Made by a program: the position numbers and the translations under genes
In this document: positions 16,262 through 25,631 of the stretch, piece by piece
How positions within the stretch are numbered: the stretch's first letter is position 1
Layout of the letters: each line of letters starts with the position of its first letter
Notes under the pieces: generated by a model
Database searches by the model: none
What the model was told of the DNA's origin: nothing
What the model saw: only the letters and a program-made list of their open reading frames with translations
NCBI GenBank assembly: GCA_029213005.1
Contig: JARGPI010000011.1
Location: 62,001 to 126,000, forward strand
Source: Verrucomicrobiales bacterium
Lineage (GTDB): Bacteria > Verrucomicrobiota > Verrucomicrobiia > Verrucomicrobiales > DEV007
Direction: 5' to 3'
Length of the DNA stretch: 64,000 nucleotides

Positions 16262-18622
16262 ATGAACGCTTTTCGAATTCAGACCCCCTCTGATGGTCCC
16301 TCAGTCAAGAAAGCAATGATTCTCAACTCATTGATTGCCGGAAGCATCCTGCTTCCGATAATCGCTGGTTTGGTGCTTCATTTCGAGCTTCGAAACATCA
16401 ACAAACTGGTCGCCGCTAAAAGCAGGGCCGGAACGGAATTGATCTGCCTTTTGTCGATCGATGCCCTCATCGCTGAGGACCGTCCCATGCTGGAAACGGT
16501 CGTATCAGGATTGAAGTCTTTAAATAACGGACTGACTTCAGTTCAATTGATCAATCAGCAAGGTGACGAAATGGCATCCTGGACCATGAAGGGAGCGGAA
16601 GAACAAAAAACCGTAGCTACGGTTCAGCCGATTACGCTGCATGGGTATCAGTTCGGAACGGCCAAAATGAGTTGGTCCTACAAGCATTTTGCGGCTCCCA
16701 TCGTCGCAAATGTTCTCAAGAACTGCGCGGTTATTCTAATCGCAGGGGTCATCCTGATCTTCTGCACGATCACCTTTGCTCAAAACACCTTTGTCAGGCC
16801 GATTGAGTATCTCGACGAAAAGGTTCGCGCCATCGCGATCCATTCCACGCCGCCGGAACTTGATTTCAAAATCCGGACCCGGGAGTTTATCAACTTGAAC
16901 CGCAGTCTCGATGCCACTTCAGTCATTCTCGCGGACAAGGCCGAAAACGAAGCGCTGGTATTCCGGGCTCAAGAACAGGCCCGTTCGGCAAAAGAAGCCG
17001 CCAAGGCGAAAATGGACTTTCTTTCCCTGATGAGCCACGAAATCCGGACACCTCTGGGAGTGATCATGGGATTTGCGAAGCTCCTCGCAACCTCCGACCT
17101 CACTCAGGAAGAGGAGGAGTTTGTCGAAAACATCAATCAGAGCAGCGAATTCCTGCTCCAGATTGTGAACGACATCCTCGATCTCTCGAAAATCGAAGCT
17201 CATGGCCTCCAACTGGATCCCGCCCCGATGAGCATCAGCGCGCTGTGCTGTGAAATGGAGAATATGATGACTCCAATGGTGGTAAACCGGGGGCTCACCT
17301 TAAAAACCAACTACGAGGATCTGAAAAATCTCCAGTTCATCGGAGATCAGCATCGCTTGAAGCAAGTGCTCATGAATCTCATCGGCAACGCCGTGAAATT
17401 TACCGAGCAGGGTGAAATTACTTTAAACGTGCGGGAACTAGGCTCCGAAACAAGTGATGACGGCGATGAGGTCAAACTGGTCAGGTTCGAAGTGGTCGAC
17501 ACCGGCGTCGGCATGACGGCGGAAACTCAGTCTAAAATTTTCAATCCCTTCGCCCAAGCGGACAATTCCATCTGTCGGAAGTATGGCGGAACCGGCCTTG
17601 GCCTGACAATTTCCAGCCAGCTCGTCAAAATGATGGGCGGAAATATTTCGGTGAAAAGCCAGCTGAATGAAGGTTCGGTCTTCACCTTCGATATTCAGAT
17701 GCCGGTTACCGAATCGGTATTGGAGGACGATATTCTTTCTCCTGACCCGCTTGGACAGGAGACCGGCCCCTTCGATCCTTCCAGCCTTCGCATCCTCGTT
17801 GTCGAAGATGAGCGAATGAACCGGGTTCTTATCGAGAAGGTTTTCCGGAAAATCGGATACGAGGTGTCCTTTGCCGAAGACGGTCAGGTCTGCGTCGATC
17901 GCCTCAAGAGCGGTGAGATTTTCGATGCCATCTTCGTCGATCTCCACCTGCCCCACATCGGGGGACTGGAAATCGCCGAACAAATCCGCAGCGGTATTTT
18001 CGGAGAAGAGATCGCCAAGGTGAAACTGGCCATCATGTCGGCCGACATATTCGGGGCCGAAAAAGGAAACGAAATCGGGGTCGATGCCTTTATTTCGAAA
18101 CCGGTCGACTTCCGGGAACTTGAGCAGTTTCTCAACACCGTCCATTCCCCACCGGCTCTCGTTGCGGAAACGCCACTGCTGAAGGAATACCGCGGGAATA
18201 CCACCGAACTGGCCAACCCTAAGAAAAATCGTCTCAATGTCCTCGTCGTCGAAGATCAGGAACTGAATCAGAATCTGATCGGCAAAATATTCAAGATCTT
18301 CGGAGTCAGTCCCGCCTACGCAAACGACGGCCTCCAGTGTCTCGAATATCTGACTAACAACTCAACAATCGATGCCATCCTGCTCGATTTGCGGATGCCG
18401 AATATGGACGGCTTCACCGTCGCCCGGAAAATACGCAATGGAGAAGCCGGAACCGCTTATCAGCAGATCCCGATCGCGGTCATTTCAGCCGAAATACTCG
18501 CGGAGCAGGAGTGCCACGAGATGGGAATTGAAGATTTTATCCCGAAACCTCTCGACATAAATCTGCTCAGAGGCTTCGTGGAAAAAGTCGAAAAAGAGAA
18601 TTTTATCGCTCTGGCAGGATAA
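16262..18622 (+). CDS. Membrane hybrid histidine kinase with two receiver domains
   Basis: This is an inner-membrane kinase of 786 residues. TM1 (about 17-43) and TM2 (about 150-172) bracket a ~105-residue periplasmic domain. A HAMP-like linker leads to HisKA with LMSHEIRTP (His about 258), the ATPase domain (NLIGNAVKF, DTGVGM, GTGLGLTIS), and two receivers. REC1 (from about 509) has its Asp in FVDLHLP (about 559). REC2 (from about 658) has its Asp in LLDLRMP (about 708). Both keep the early acidic pair (VVEDE, VVEDQ) and the KP lysine. With the PhnD-like lipoprotein just upstream it forms a likely two-gene sensor operon in which the binding protein presents its ligand to the periplasmic domain. 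The output protein is not in sight. Confidence 0.92.
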   Translation: MNAFRIQTPSDGPSVKKAMILNSLIAGSILLPIIAGLVLHFELRNINKLVAAKSRAGTELICLLSIDALIAEDRPMLETVVSGLKSLNNGLTSVQLINQQGDEMASWTMKGAEEQKTVATVQPITLHGYQFGTAKMSWSYKHFAAPIVANVLKNCAVILIAGVILIFCTITFAQNTFVRPIEYLDEKVRAIAIHSTPPELDFKIRTREFINLNRSLDATSVILADKAENEALVFRAQEQARSAKEAAKAKMDFLSLMSHEIRTPLGVIMGFAKLLATSDLTQEEEEFVENINQSSEFLLQIVNDILDLSKIEAHGLQLDPAPMSISALCCEMENMMTPMVVNRGLTLKTNYEDLKNLQFIGDQHRLKQVLMNLIGNAVKFTEQGEITLNVRELGSETSDDGDEVKLVRFEVVDTGVGMTAETQSKIFNPFAQADNSICRKYGGTGLGLTISSQLVKMMGGNISVKSQLNEGSVFTFDIQMPVTESVLEDDILSPDPLGQETGPFDPSSLRILVVEDERMNRVLIEKVFRKIGYEVSFAEDGQVCVDRLKSGEIFDAIFVDLHLPHIGGLEIAEQIRSGIFGEEIAKVKLAIMSADIFGAEKGNEIGVDAFISKPVDFRELEQFLNTVHSPPALVAETPLLKEYRGNTTELANPKKNRLNVLVVEDQELNQNLIGKIFKIFGVSPAYANDGLQCLEYLTNNSTIDAILLDLRMPNMDGFTVARKIRNGEAGTAYQQIPIAVISAEILAEQECHEMGIEDFIPKPLDINLLRGFVEKVEKENFIALAG

Positions 18623-18707
18623 TTTTGTGACAATTTTGGAAAAAACCGACAAAAAATTCTGGAGACATTAAGTAAAATAGGTAATATCGGGGTGTCTTCA
18701 CGCTTCT

Positions 18708-19736
18708 ATGAACCCCACACCACCCTTGGACCCCGCCAGCGCCCCACTGGACACAGAAAACCCAATGGCCGTTCATTCCTCCCGAGAGAGGTATTTTCAG
18801 GCCCTTCGCGCAGATCCTTACGGTCTGGAAAACAAGAATTATGACTGGGAAGGTGAAAACCGGTTCGTCATGTGGGTCGGCCCCATGGCCATCCTCGGTG
18901 TCGCCCTGACTTTTCTGGCCCAATATCTTGGATACGCCTCAGCGATCAGCATTTACACCTATGCGCTCTTCGGAATCTGGATCGTAGTCGAGTTAATTGG
19001 CAAACTGATCTTCTCCTGGGCGATTCTCCGATTCAGTATCAAGATCAATTACGTGAGGAAACTGGGGCTGCGACCCTGGCGGAAGCTGAAAACTTATGTG
19101 ATTCCTCTGATGTTGATCGGGATTCTGGGTCTCGAAAAAGGATCCGGAGGCGAAGTTGCCGCCGTGATTATGTTCACTTTCCTCGACGTTCTCAAAACCA
19201 TCGGGACGGAATGGAATGTGATCCGCAGAAAAGTTCCGGTTTTGAAGCGGGCTTTCCTCTCGTGGGACCGGATCGAAGACCGTCCCTATACCTTGAGATA
19301 CGACATCATGGAGGATCTCCTCAGATTCATCGTCTACCTGCCCTTTATCTGCCTGTTTGGGAAAAGCGCCCTGCTCGTGATGATCCCGAATTTGATCAAC
19401 GAGTTTGGTGACGGCCTTGCCGAGCCGGTTGGAATCCGCTTCGGAAAACACAAATACCGGACCCGTTCACTTTGGTACAACGGGAAGTTCTGGAGTGGTA
19501 ACTTCGAGCGTTCCTACGAGGGTAGTGCTGCAGTCTTTATCGTTTCAATGATTGTGCTGCTCATCTTCCGTCAGGAATTTGATCCCACCGCTTTCGTGAT
19601 TCTCTTTGCAACACTACCCATCTCAATGACCCTGGCCGAAGCCATCAGCCCTCACACCAATGATGGTCCGGCGCTGGCCCTGGTGGGTTGTTCCATTATC
19701 TGGATCGTTACTCACTACTTCCCTTTGATTGCCTGA
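18708..19736 (+). CDS. Dolichol/phytol kinase-like (SEC59/DGK1/VTE5-type) membrane protein
   Basis: The protein has 342 residues and about seven to eight transmembrane segments after a polar 45-residue N-terminus. The C-terminal half shows the pattern of CTP-dependent lipid kinases: FGDGLAEPVGIRFGKHKYRT, then the loop WSGNFERSYEGSAAVFIVSM, then TLAEAISPHTNDGPALALVG. In dolichol, phytol and yeast diacylglycerol kinases the equivalents are GD..A...G..FGK, K(S/T).EGS and E.....G.DN. Such enzymes phosphorylate a lipid alcohol at the membrane. In bacteria the role of the family is poorly known; polyprenol or diacylglycerol salvage is a reasonable guess. The neighbours give no help. The 3' end overlaps a possible small minus-strand gene. 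Confidence 0.75.
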   Translation: MNPTPPLDPASAPLDTENPMAVHSSRERYFQALRADPYGLENKNYDWEGENRFVMWVGPMAILGVALTFLAQYLGYASAISIYTYALFGIWIVVELIGKLIFSWAILRFSIKINYVRKLGLRPWRKLKTYVIPLMLIGILGLEKGSGGEVAAVIMFTFLDVLKTIGTEWNVIRRKVPVLKRAFLSWDRIEDRPYTLRYDIMEDLLRFIVYLPFICLFGKSALLVMIPNLINEFGDGLAEPVGIRFGKHKYRTRSLWYNGKFWSGNFERSYEGSAAVFIVSMIVLLIFRQEFDPTAFVILFATLPISMTLAEAISPHTNDGPALALVGCSIIWIVTHYFPLIA

Positions 19737-19848
19737 TCGGCAATTTCTCAATTGCGACGAGGGCAACCAGGTAGGCGATATACAACAGGGCAACCTTGAT
19801 CAGTATAGCGACCGCCGGGTTGCCTCCCAATTCGTTTAACATAGTCAT
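19708..19848 (-). CDS. Possible small membrane protein (46 aa)
   Basis: The minus-strand frame from ATG 19848 to TAA 19708 encodes MTMLNELGGNPAVAILIKVA and continues with a clear hydrophobic helix and a basic/serine tail. Its last bases overlap the end of the lipid-kinase-like gene on the other strand. The helix and the intergenic position speak for a real gene. The absence of a clear ribosome-binding site and the overlap speak against it. Confidence 0.35.
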   Translation of the reverse strand: MTMLNELGGNPAVAILIKVALLYIAYLVALVAIEKLPIRQSKGSSE

Positions 19849-19998
19849 ACAAAATCGTCACTCAGTTCAATCGAATTGAAAGTGACCATATTGCCACAAA
19901 CAGGAGGCATTTTTCACCAGCAGCTGTACCCAATCGGTGTTATCTTATTGATTCGCGAAATCTACAAATCCGGGTCAAAGACAGACGGCAATCCAAAC

Positions 19999-20035
19999 GG
20001 TACCCTGTACAGTCTCAGACTATACCCTATACAAC
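19999..20035. repeat. GTACAGGGTAC dispersed repeat
   Basis: The bases ggtaccctgtacagtctc, agactataccctatacaacc hold two half units in the same orientation (minus), the second diverged. It ends 11 bases before the stop codon of the minus-strand sulfatase gene and so would be in its 3' untranslated region. Confidence 0.7.
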
Positions 20036-20045
20036 CATTTAATCG

Positions 20046-21527
20046 CTACTTCTTCCCTTTTCGGTGATTCGATTTGCGGACGAGACCAGTAAACGGTGGT
20101 TTTTCCGGGCGGGTCTCCATAGGATCAAAAAAGCGCATATTCTCTCCGACCCGATCAAAGTCCCCGATATCTCTGCGGGCTTCTTCCGCCAACTCGAGTA
20201 GTTTCGCCACGACCTCGGGGTGTTCCGCAGCGACACTCCGGATTTCTCCGGGATCATCCTCCAGATTTACCAGATACGGTTCTTTCATCTCAATCCAGTC
20301 TTCGCGGGCGATATGTCGATTCACCGCAAAGTTCCCCAACCACTCCGGCTTGGCCGGTCTCGGTAAATGAAGCTTCCACTTGCCCTGCCGAACGGCTTGA
20401 AGGGTATTGATGAAGTAGTAACGGAAAACCCGATTCTCATCCGCTTCCTCGAACTTCCCTGCAAACAAGTGGCTGATATCCACACCGTCGAGAGTCCGAT
20501 CGGTCGGAACCTCCGCCCCGGCGAGATTCGCAAAAGTCGGGAGCAAATCGATAGTCGCCGCAATCTGGTTACACTCGACATCTGCCGGAACCCGATTCGG
20601 CGCCCAAAGAATCGTTGGGACCCGAACCCCGCCTTCCCAGGTGGACACCTTCCCACTTCTTAATTCGCCCGCCGATCCACCGTGATCTGACGGAAGTTTC
20701 CCGTCGAGATGATTTTTGTTCTTCGACAGCCAGGGACCGTTATCGCTGGTAAACAGAAAGTACGTATTTTCCGCCAGATTAAGGGTTTTCAAAGTATCGA
20801 GAATCCGTCCGCAGCTGAAATCAATTTCCTCAACCGTGTCGCCATACAGCCCGCGGGGGGATTTCCCTTTGAAGTCTTTTGACGCATCGAGCCGGGTATG
20901 AACCATGGTGTAGGGCACATAGGCAAAGAACGGCTTTTCCTGATTTTGCTCGATAAAAGCGATCGCTTCATCGGTGTAGCGTTTTGTCAGATCCGCCATA
21001 TCAGCGTGTTTTTCGAGCAGCTCTTTATTGCGATACAAATTCACGAACTGATCGTTACTGCTCGGCGTTCCGAAGAAATAGTCAAAGCCCTGATCATTGG
21101 GCATCAAGTCCGGCGTAAAAGCCATTTGCGAGTGCCCTGCCATATCCCATTTCCCGAAACATCCCGTTGCATACCCTTTGGTTTTGAGGACTTCGGCGAT
21201 GGTGATTTCTCCGGAATGGACCACCGGATGAAGTTGTTTCACATTCCCTTTCTCGGCGACTCGAAGCGGATGAGATCCGGTCATCAGTGCCGTCCGGGAA
21301 GGCCCGCAGATCGGTTGAGCATAAAAATGAGTGAAGCGCATACCCTCCTTCGCGAGAGCATCGAGCCGGGGAGTCTTGATATCCGGCGACCCGAAGCACC
21401 CCAAATCGGCATAGCCCAAGTCATCAACGAAGATGACAATAAAGTTCGGAGGTTTCTCTGCAGCAGCGTGCAGAGGGTAAGCGAAAAACGTCGCGACAAA
21501 AAGTAGAGAAAAGAACAGGCGAATCAT
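20046..21527 (-). CDS. Secreted sulfatase (arylsulfatase A-type)
   Basis: This is a type I sulfatase of 493 residues that hydrolyses sulfate esters, probably on glycans. A signal peptide (MIRLFFSLLFVATFFAYPLH) exports it. FIVIFVDDLGYADLGCFGSP holds the first metal-binding aspartates. The maturation motif CGPSRTALMTG (Cys about residue 73) is the canonical C-x-P-x-R where the cysteine becomes formylglycine. FTSDNGPW supplies the later Asp-Asn ligands. The C-terminal ~120 residues form the usual small subdomain. No sulfatase-maturing enzyme is nearby. It is divergent from the DinB-like gene at 21599. It differs from the second sulfatase of the window (49329), which has C-x-A-x-R, so the two belong to different subfamilies. 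Confidence 0.93.
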   Translation of the reverse strand: MIRLFFSLLFVATFFAYPLHAAAEKPPNFIVIFVDDLGYADLGCFGSPDIKTPRLDALAKEGMRFTHFYAQPICGPSRTALMTGSHPLRVAEKGNVKQLHPVVHSGEITIAEVLKTKGYATGCFGKWDMAGHSQMAFTPDLMPNDQGFDYFFGTPSSNDQFVNLYRNKELLEKHADMADLTKRYTDEAIAFIEQNQEKPFFAYVPYTMVHTRLDASKDFKGKSPRGLYGDTVEEIDFSCGRILDTLKTLNLAENTYFLFTSDNGPWLSKNKNHLDGKLPSDHGGSAGELRSGKVSTWEGGVRVPTILWAPNRVPADVECNQIAATIDLLPTFANLAGAEVPTDRTLDGVDISHLFAGKFEEADENRVFRYYFINTLQAVRQGKWKLHLPRPAKPEWLGNFAVNRHIAREDWIEMKEPYLVNLEDDPGEIRSVAAEHPEVVAKLLELAEEARRDIGDFDRVGENMRFFDPMETRPEKPPFTGLVRKSNHRKGKK

Positions 21528-21598
21528 GGAATAATATTCAGTCAGATTTTAATAGTAAATTTACTTTAAGAGATACCGGAAGTTTGAAAGAGTAGTTA

Positions 21599-22045
21599 AT
21601 GAGCTTAGCCGCGAAATTTTCTGATAGTTTCCATCGATCGTTTCAACTCTACCGCGACCTGATATCAACGATCGACCAATCCGCTTTTTCATCCAGCCTC
21701 CCCGGTTTGCCGTCCAACACTTTGGGTCAGCAGCTCTGGTGTGTCATCGGAGCCCGAGAGAGCTTCAGTCGCGCCCTTGCAGAAGATAAGTGGGTTGGGT
21801 TCGACTGCTCGTTGACTGCCGAACAAATCACCAGCCGGACCGACCTGCTCCTTGCAGCAAAACAGTCCGAGGAGATGATCAATTGCCACCTCGCCAGGAT
21901 GTGTCATTTCACCGACACGCAGAACCAAATGATTCTCGATCTTCTCGAACATGAGTGCGCTCACCACGGTCAATTGATTCGGTATATTTACGCTTTGAAA
22001 CTGACGATCCCCCGGAGTTGGCGGGATAAATACTCACTGAGTTAG
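21599..22045 (+). CDS. DinB-like four-helix protein
   Basis: The 148 residues appear wholly helical. The histidines and spacing in QQLWCVIGARESFSRAL and LLEHECAHHGQLIRYIYAL fit the DinB/YfiT-like metal-binding bundle, where three histidines hold a divalent ion. DinB-like proteins of this sort include bacillithiol- and mycothiol-dependent transferases and many of unknown role; nothing here identifies a thiol cofactor. The usual first histidine of the family (helix 2) is replaced by surrounding Gln/Trp, so metal binding is uncertain. There is no signal peptide. It ends convergently, eight bases from the propeller protein. Confidence 0.65.
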   Translation: MSLAAKFSDSFHRSFQLYRDLISTIDQSAFSSSLPGLPSNTLGQQLWCVIGARESFSRALAEDKWVGFDCSLTAEQITSRTDLLLAAKQSEEMINCHLARMCHFTDTQNQMILDLLEHECAHHGQLIRYIYALKLTIPRSWRDKYSLS

Positions 22046-22052
22046 CTTTTGC

Positions 22053-22973
22053 CTATTTCAGACTTCCTTCCGGCTTCCCATTAGTGGTTAAGACATGAAC
22101 TTCGTGAGCTTTTGCCTTGGGATGGAAAAATTCCCAGACGACTTTTTTGTCAGGCGTCACCTCAAGAAGTTTCGGTTTCTGCGGATTTTTCTGTCCGTAA
22201 GAGCAGATCACGGTATTACCGCTGGCAAGTCGCTGTCCACCGCAAGGGTCGGCGAAACGGCCGTCCACATCTGAGTTGGTGACCACCCAGGCGACATTTC
22301 CTTCGGCATCAAATTCGGCCGTCTTGTTTCCATGAGTGAGATTTACCAACGTATTTCCGTTGGGTAGCCGAATCGCAGTGAAGGGCCAGTTTTCAGCTTC
22401 TCTCCCCCCCAGTGATTCCAGATCGGTTTTGATTTCCCTGACGACTTTACCATCCGGTTGATACTCTTTTACTTTAAATGCCAGCAAGTGAGGCACCAGG
22501 TAATTCCCGGAAGGCAATTTGCGGGCCATTCGAGTCTGCATGTGAGCGTTATCCGTCTCGGGTTGCAACGGCACTTCGACCACGATTTCCCCGGACTTTG
22601 ATATTTCAAGCAACCGGGGCTTCACACCCCGCTCCACGACCAATGTATTCTCATTCGGTAGTCGGACCGCTGTCCCCAGTTCTTTATTGTCCGCAGCGAG
22701 TTGGTAGGTCCAGACCTCTTTGCCCTCCGGCGTTATCTCCCGGGCGACGTTACCGATCGAGGCGAGGACATTCCCGTTCTCCAGAAGAAACGCATCGCGG
22801 GCTCTGCCTTTGGTCTGCCATTTGATTTTCCCGTCCTCCCCGATGATCGCCGTGGGATTTCCGGCGATAAGAAAAGAATGCCGGATTCCGGATTCGGAAT
22901 GTTGCCTCCCGAACTCCTGAGCCACAAGACCGTTCAAAAAAAGGAGTGGAAATAGGAGATAGTAAGTTTTCAT
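22053..22973 (-). CDS. Secreted beta-propeller protein (PQQ/NHL-like)
   Basis: The protein has 306 residues with a signal peptide (MKTYYLLFPLLFLNGLVAQ). The rest is a regular series of about six blades, each with a pattern like GNVLASIGN.AREITPEGKEV, LPNENTLVVERGVKPRLLEI, LPSGNYLVPHLLAFKVKEYQ, LPNGNTLVNLTHGNKTAEFD and LASGNTVICSYGQ. The repeated LP.GNTLV...G is typical of quinoprotein-like and NHL-like propellers in PVC bacteria. No catalytic residues can be named. Such proteins are probably extracytoplasmic scaffolds or carbohydrate-related. It stands alone, convergent with the DinB-like gene. Confidence 0.75.
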   Translation of the reverse strand: MKTYYLLFPLLFLNGLVAQEFGRQHSESGIRHSFLIAGNPTAIIGEDGKIKWQTKGRARDAFLLENGNVLASIGNVAREITPEGKEVWTYQLAADNKELGTAVRLPNENTLVVERGVKPRLLEISKSGEIVVEVPLQPETDNAHMQTRMARKLPSGNYLVPHLLAFKVKEYQPDGKVVREIKTDLESLGGREAENWPFTAIRLPNGNTLVNLTHGNKTAEFDAEGNVAWVVTNSDVDGRFADPCGGQRLASGNTVICSYGQKNPQKPKLLEVTPDKKVVWEFFHPKAKAHEVHVLTTNGKPEGSLK

Positions 22974-23139
22974 TGCAGGGAAGCCTGCATTCTTCTAAAA
23001 CGGGATACAATAGCGCAAATCCACAACCGAATTCACAATCGAGGGCACGCTTCTCCCCCACTGATCTTTTGATTTTCCCCGGTATACCGGGATATTCCTC
23101 TAATCTTAAACGTGCATAACCGTCGAATTCGAATCTAAT

Positions 23140-24543
23140 TTGAGATATTTCAGTTCACTCCAGGCCGGAAACGAATTTACTGTCGAATACGGCATCCTTG
23201 CCTTGTGGGTTTGGACCATCCTCGCAATTTTGCTCTGCGGGGTCTGGATCGGTCGCTACTTTCAGCAGAAGAAACTGGCAGCTCTTCAGAAAGAGGACTT
23301 GGAAACTCAGGTCAGGATCCGAACCTCTCAGTATCGAAAAGCCAACGCCGAGTTGACGCAGCTCCACAAAATTTCAGGCGTGCTTTCGGAGGTGTCGACC
23401 AAGTTTATCAATTTACCGATCACTCACATCAATGAGGAGATCCCGGTCGCTCTGAGCCGGATCGCCAGCGCGGTAGGTGGCCAGCGGGCCAGCATTTCCC
23501 TTTTTGAGAAAAACCGTAAATTCGTCCGCCTCAGACATGAATGGAGCCCGCCGGGAATCATCGAAATCGAGGAACAATATTTCCGTTTTGATCTCAGCGA
23601 GTTCCCCTGGATCTATCAGCGGATTATCAACGGAATTATGGTCGTGATTTCGAATCCGGAGATCGATTTCCCCCCGGACGCCGAGAAGGAACGGCAGGCC
23701 TTCCTCAAAACTCAGTGGGAAAGCATGGCGATCATTCCTCTCTCGGTAGGTGGTGCTGCGATCGGCTATCTCGAAATCTCCACAACCAATCAACCCCACG
23801 AATGGCCCGATAATATTGTGGATGCCCTCGCCGTAAGCGGTCAGGTCTTCGCCAACGCGCTGGACCGGAGCCAGAGAATGACCGCCATGATTTCTCTGCG
23901 GCAGGAAGCCATCAACGCAGAGGATCGGGAAAGAACCCGCATTTCCCGTGAGTTACACGACCAACTCGGCGGCAGTTTAACCGGTCTGAGAATTCATTCC
24001 CGGGCGCTGGAAAAACGTCTCGAAAACAATCCGGAACTGGCGGGCAATGCCCAGCGGATCACTCAAATCATCGACGATACCATGCCGGACGTTCGTCGGA
24101 TATGTTCTGAGCTGCGGGCCCCGATTCTTGATGACATCGATATTCAGGAAGCCGTAGAGGAGCTGGCGGTGGATTTCACCAAAAACACGGGAATTCCCTG
24201 TCGCTACGATCTGCAATTTTCCGGATCGCTGGCACCCGACCGGGTGCGGGATGAAACGATTCACCGGATCACCTCGGAACTATTAACCAACATCATTCGT
24301 CACTCTGAGGCATCGAAGGCATCGATTTCACTGGGGCGGAATACCGATCTCAACACCGTCATCCTGACCGTGAAGGACAATGGCTGCGGTGTTGATTTTG
24401 AGGAACTTAAGCGGAAGCGAAAACACCTCGGGCTGCGCGGCATCACGGAAAGAGCTCAATTGATCAACGGCAATGTTTCGATCAGCAATCTCAATCCCGG
24501 CTTCGCCGTAAAAGTCACCGTTCCTGAGATCAGACACGAGTAG
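23140..24543 (+). CDS. NarX/DegS-type sensor histidine kinase with GAF domain
   Basis: The 467-residue kinase has one N-terminal membrane helix (about residues 17-38), a short coiled segment and a GAF-type domain (about 80-240). The HisKA_3 helix has ISRELHDQLGGSLTGLRIHS (His about 272), followed by an ATPase domain with ELLTNIIRHS, VKDNGCGVDF and GLRGITERA. This architecture pairs with NarL/LuxR-type regulators, and exactly such a regulator lies convergent at 24733-25401, so they are probably a two-component pair. The annotated start is TTG at 23140; a later start would lose part of the membrane helix. The signal is unknown. There is no large periplasmic domain, so it probably senses at the membrane or in the cytosol. 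Confidence 0.9.
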   Translation: MRYFSSLQAGNEFTVEYGILALWVWTILAILLCGVWIGRYFQQKKLAALQKEDLETQVRIRTSQYRKANAELTQLHKISGVLSEVSTKFINLPITHINEEIPVALSRIASAVGGQRASISLFEKNRKFVRLRHEWSPPGIIEIEEQYFRFDLSEFPWIYQRIINGIMVVISNPEIDFPPDAEKERQAFLKTQWESMAIIPLSVGGAAIGYLEISTTNQPHEWPDNIVDALAVSGQVFANALDRSQRMTAMISLRQEAINAEDRERTRISRELHDQLGGSLTGLRIHSRALEKRLENNPELAGNAQRITQIIDDTMPDVRRICSELRAPILDDIDIQEAVEELAVDFTKNTGIPCRYDLQFSGSLAPDRVRDETIHRITSELLTNIIRHSEASKASISLGRNTDLNTVILTVKDNGCGVDFEELKRKRKHLGLRGITERAQLINGNVSISNLNPGFAVKVTVPEIRHE

Positions 24544-24682
24544 GGGATTTCAGTAGGCGCGGACTGCTTAACCCTGCAATTTCATAAAGTGGCAGATCGA
24601 GGATAGTTTTTACATGCAGGAGTTAAGATCCCCCAATCCCCCACGACTCCGGGCTGCCTCGTCTCCCCAATTATCTCCCCAA

Positions 24683-24718
24683 CGATACGGTTTGATTTCG
24701 AGGAATCGAACCGTATCG
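24683..24718. terminator. Bidirectional hairpin between kinase and regulator genes
   Basis: The arms cgatacggtt and aaccgtatcg, extended by gat/atc, form an inverted repeat with a loop of about eight bases. It lies between the convergent stops at 24543 and 24733, so it can end both transcripts. No long T-run follows. Confidence 0.6.
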
Positions 24719-24732
24719 CCCATCCCCCACTT

Positions 24733-25401
24733 TTAAATATCCTCCAAATTCAACCACTGCACCGCGAAGCGAAGCAATGCGTTGTTATCGGAGATCTCAA
24801 GCTTCGTCTTAATCTTGGTTTTGTGAGCGTCCACGGTCCGGGCACTGATATTTAGTTTCTCAGCAATGTCCTGATTACTAAAGGCTTTTCCAACCAACTC
24901 AAACACCTGCAACTCCCGATCGCTGAGGATCTGAAGTACCGAGTTCTCCTCGGGTAGTTTTCCCTGGTTGTTGGACAAACGTCTCAGGAGAAGATTGGCC
25001 ATCTTGGGACTGACGTAAATTTCACCCCGGGTAATCTGGCGAACTGCCTCGACCAATTCATCGGAAGCGGCCTCTTTCATAATATACCCCTTGGCTCCAG
25101 CCCGGAGAACCCGCTCTGCATAAAGCGCCTCATCATGCATCGACACTACTAGAAACAACGTTTCCGGATAGACAGCCAGAGCATCCCTGATCAATTCGAG
25201 CCCGTTTCGGTCCGGAAGTGACAAGTCGGTTACCACGAGATTGGGACGATACTTTTCGATCGCCTCAAGCCCCTCTTTACAGGAAGCAGCCTGCGCCACA
25301 ACACTCATATTCTCCTCAGCCTGAAGGAGAAACGCTATACCCTCACGCACAACCGCATGGTCGTCGACTAATAGAAATCGGCACTCGCTCTGCAAAGACA
25401 T
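24733..25401 (-). CDS. NarL/LuxR-family response regulator
   Basis: The 222-residue regulator has a receiver domain (residues ~7-125) with acidic pair DD in FLLVDDHAVVREG, the phosphoacceptor Asp in VVTDLSLPDRNG (about 58), SMH and the lysine in YIMKEA. A LuxR-type helix-turn-helix follows at 155-215: LSDRELQVFELVGKAFSNQD, IAEKLNISARTVDAHK. Phosphorylation would lead to dimerisation and DNA binding. The convergent HisKA_3 kinase at 23140 is its probable partner. Its targets are unknown; the 230-base region between it and the large gene at 25632 has both promoters and could contain its binding site. Confidence 0.93.
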   Translation of the reverse strand: MSLQSECRFLLVDDHAVVREGIAFLLQAEENMSVVAQAASCKEGLEAIEKYRPNLVVTDLSLPDRNGLELIRDALAVYPETLFLVVSMHDEALYAERVLRAGAKGYIMKEAASDELVEAVRQITRGEIYVSPKMANLLLRRLSNNQGKLPEENSVLQILSDRELQVFELVGKAFSNQDIAEKLNISARTVDAHKTKIKTKLEISDNNALLRFAVQWLNLEDI

Positions 25402-25631
25402 TGGGATTTTTTAGACCTGATTAGAAGCGGGGGAATTCTGAAATTGTATTGATATTCGCAATTTGCAAACAGTTCCTATTTGTGAACCAACGTAACTTAA
25501 TCCCAAAATCGTGAAAAATCTTCGCCAAAGCATGCATTTTCCGTAAAGAATCAACATTCTCTGGCGCAAATCAGAGATAAATTATACTGAATCGATATTG
25601 CGAATATTGATCAGCCTTCCCATGATAAGGC

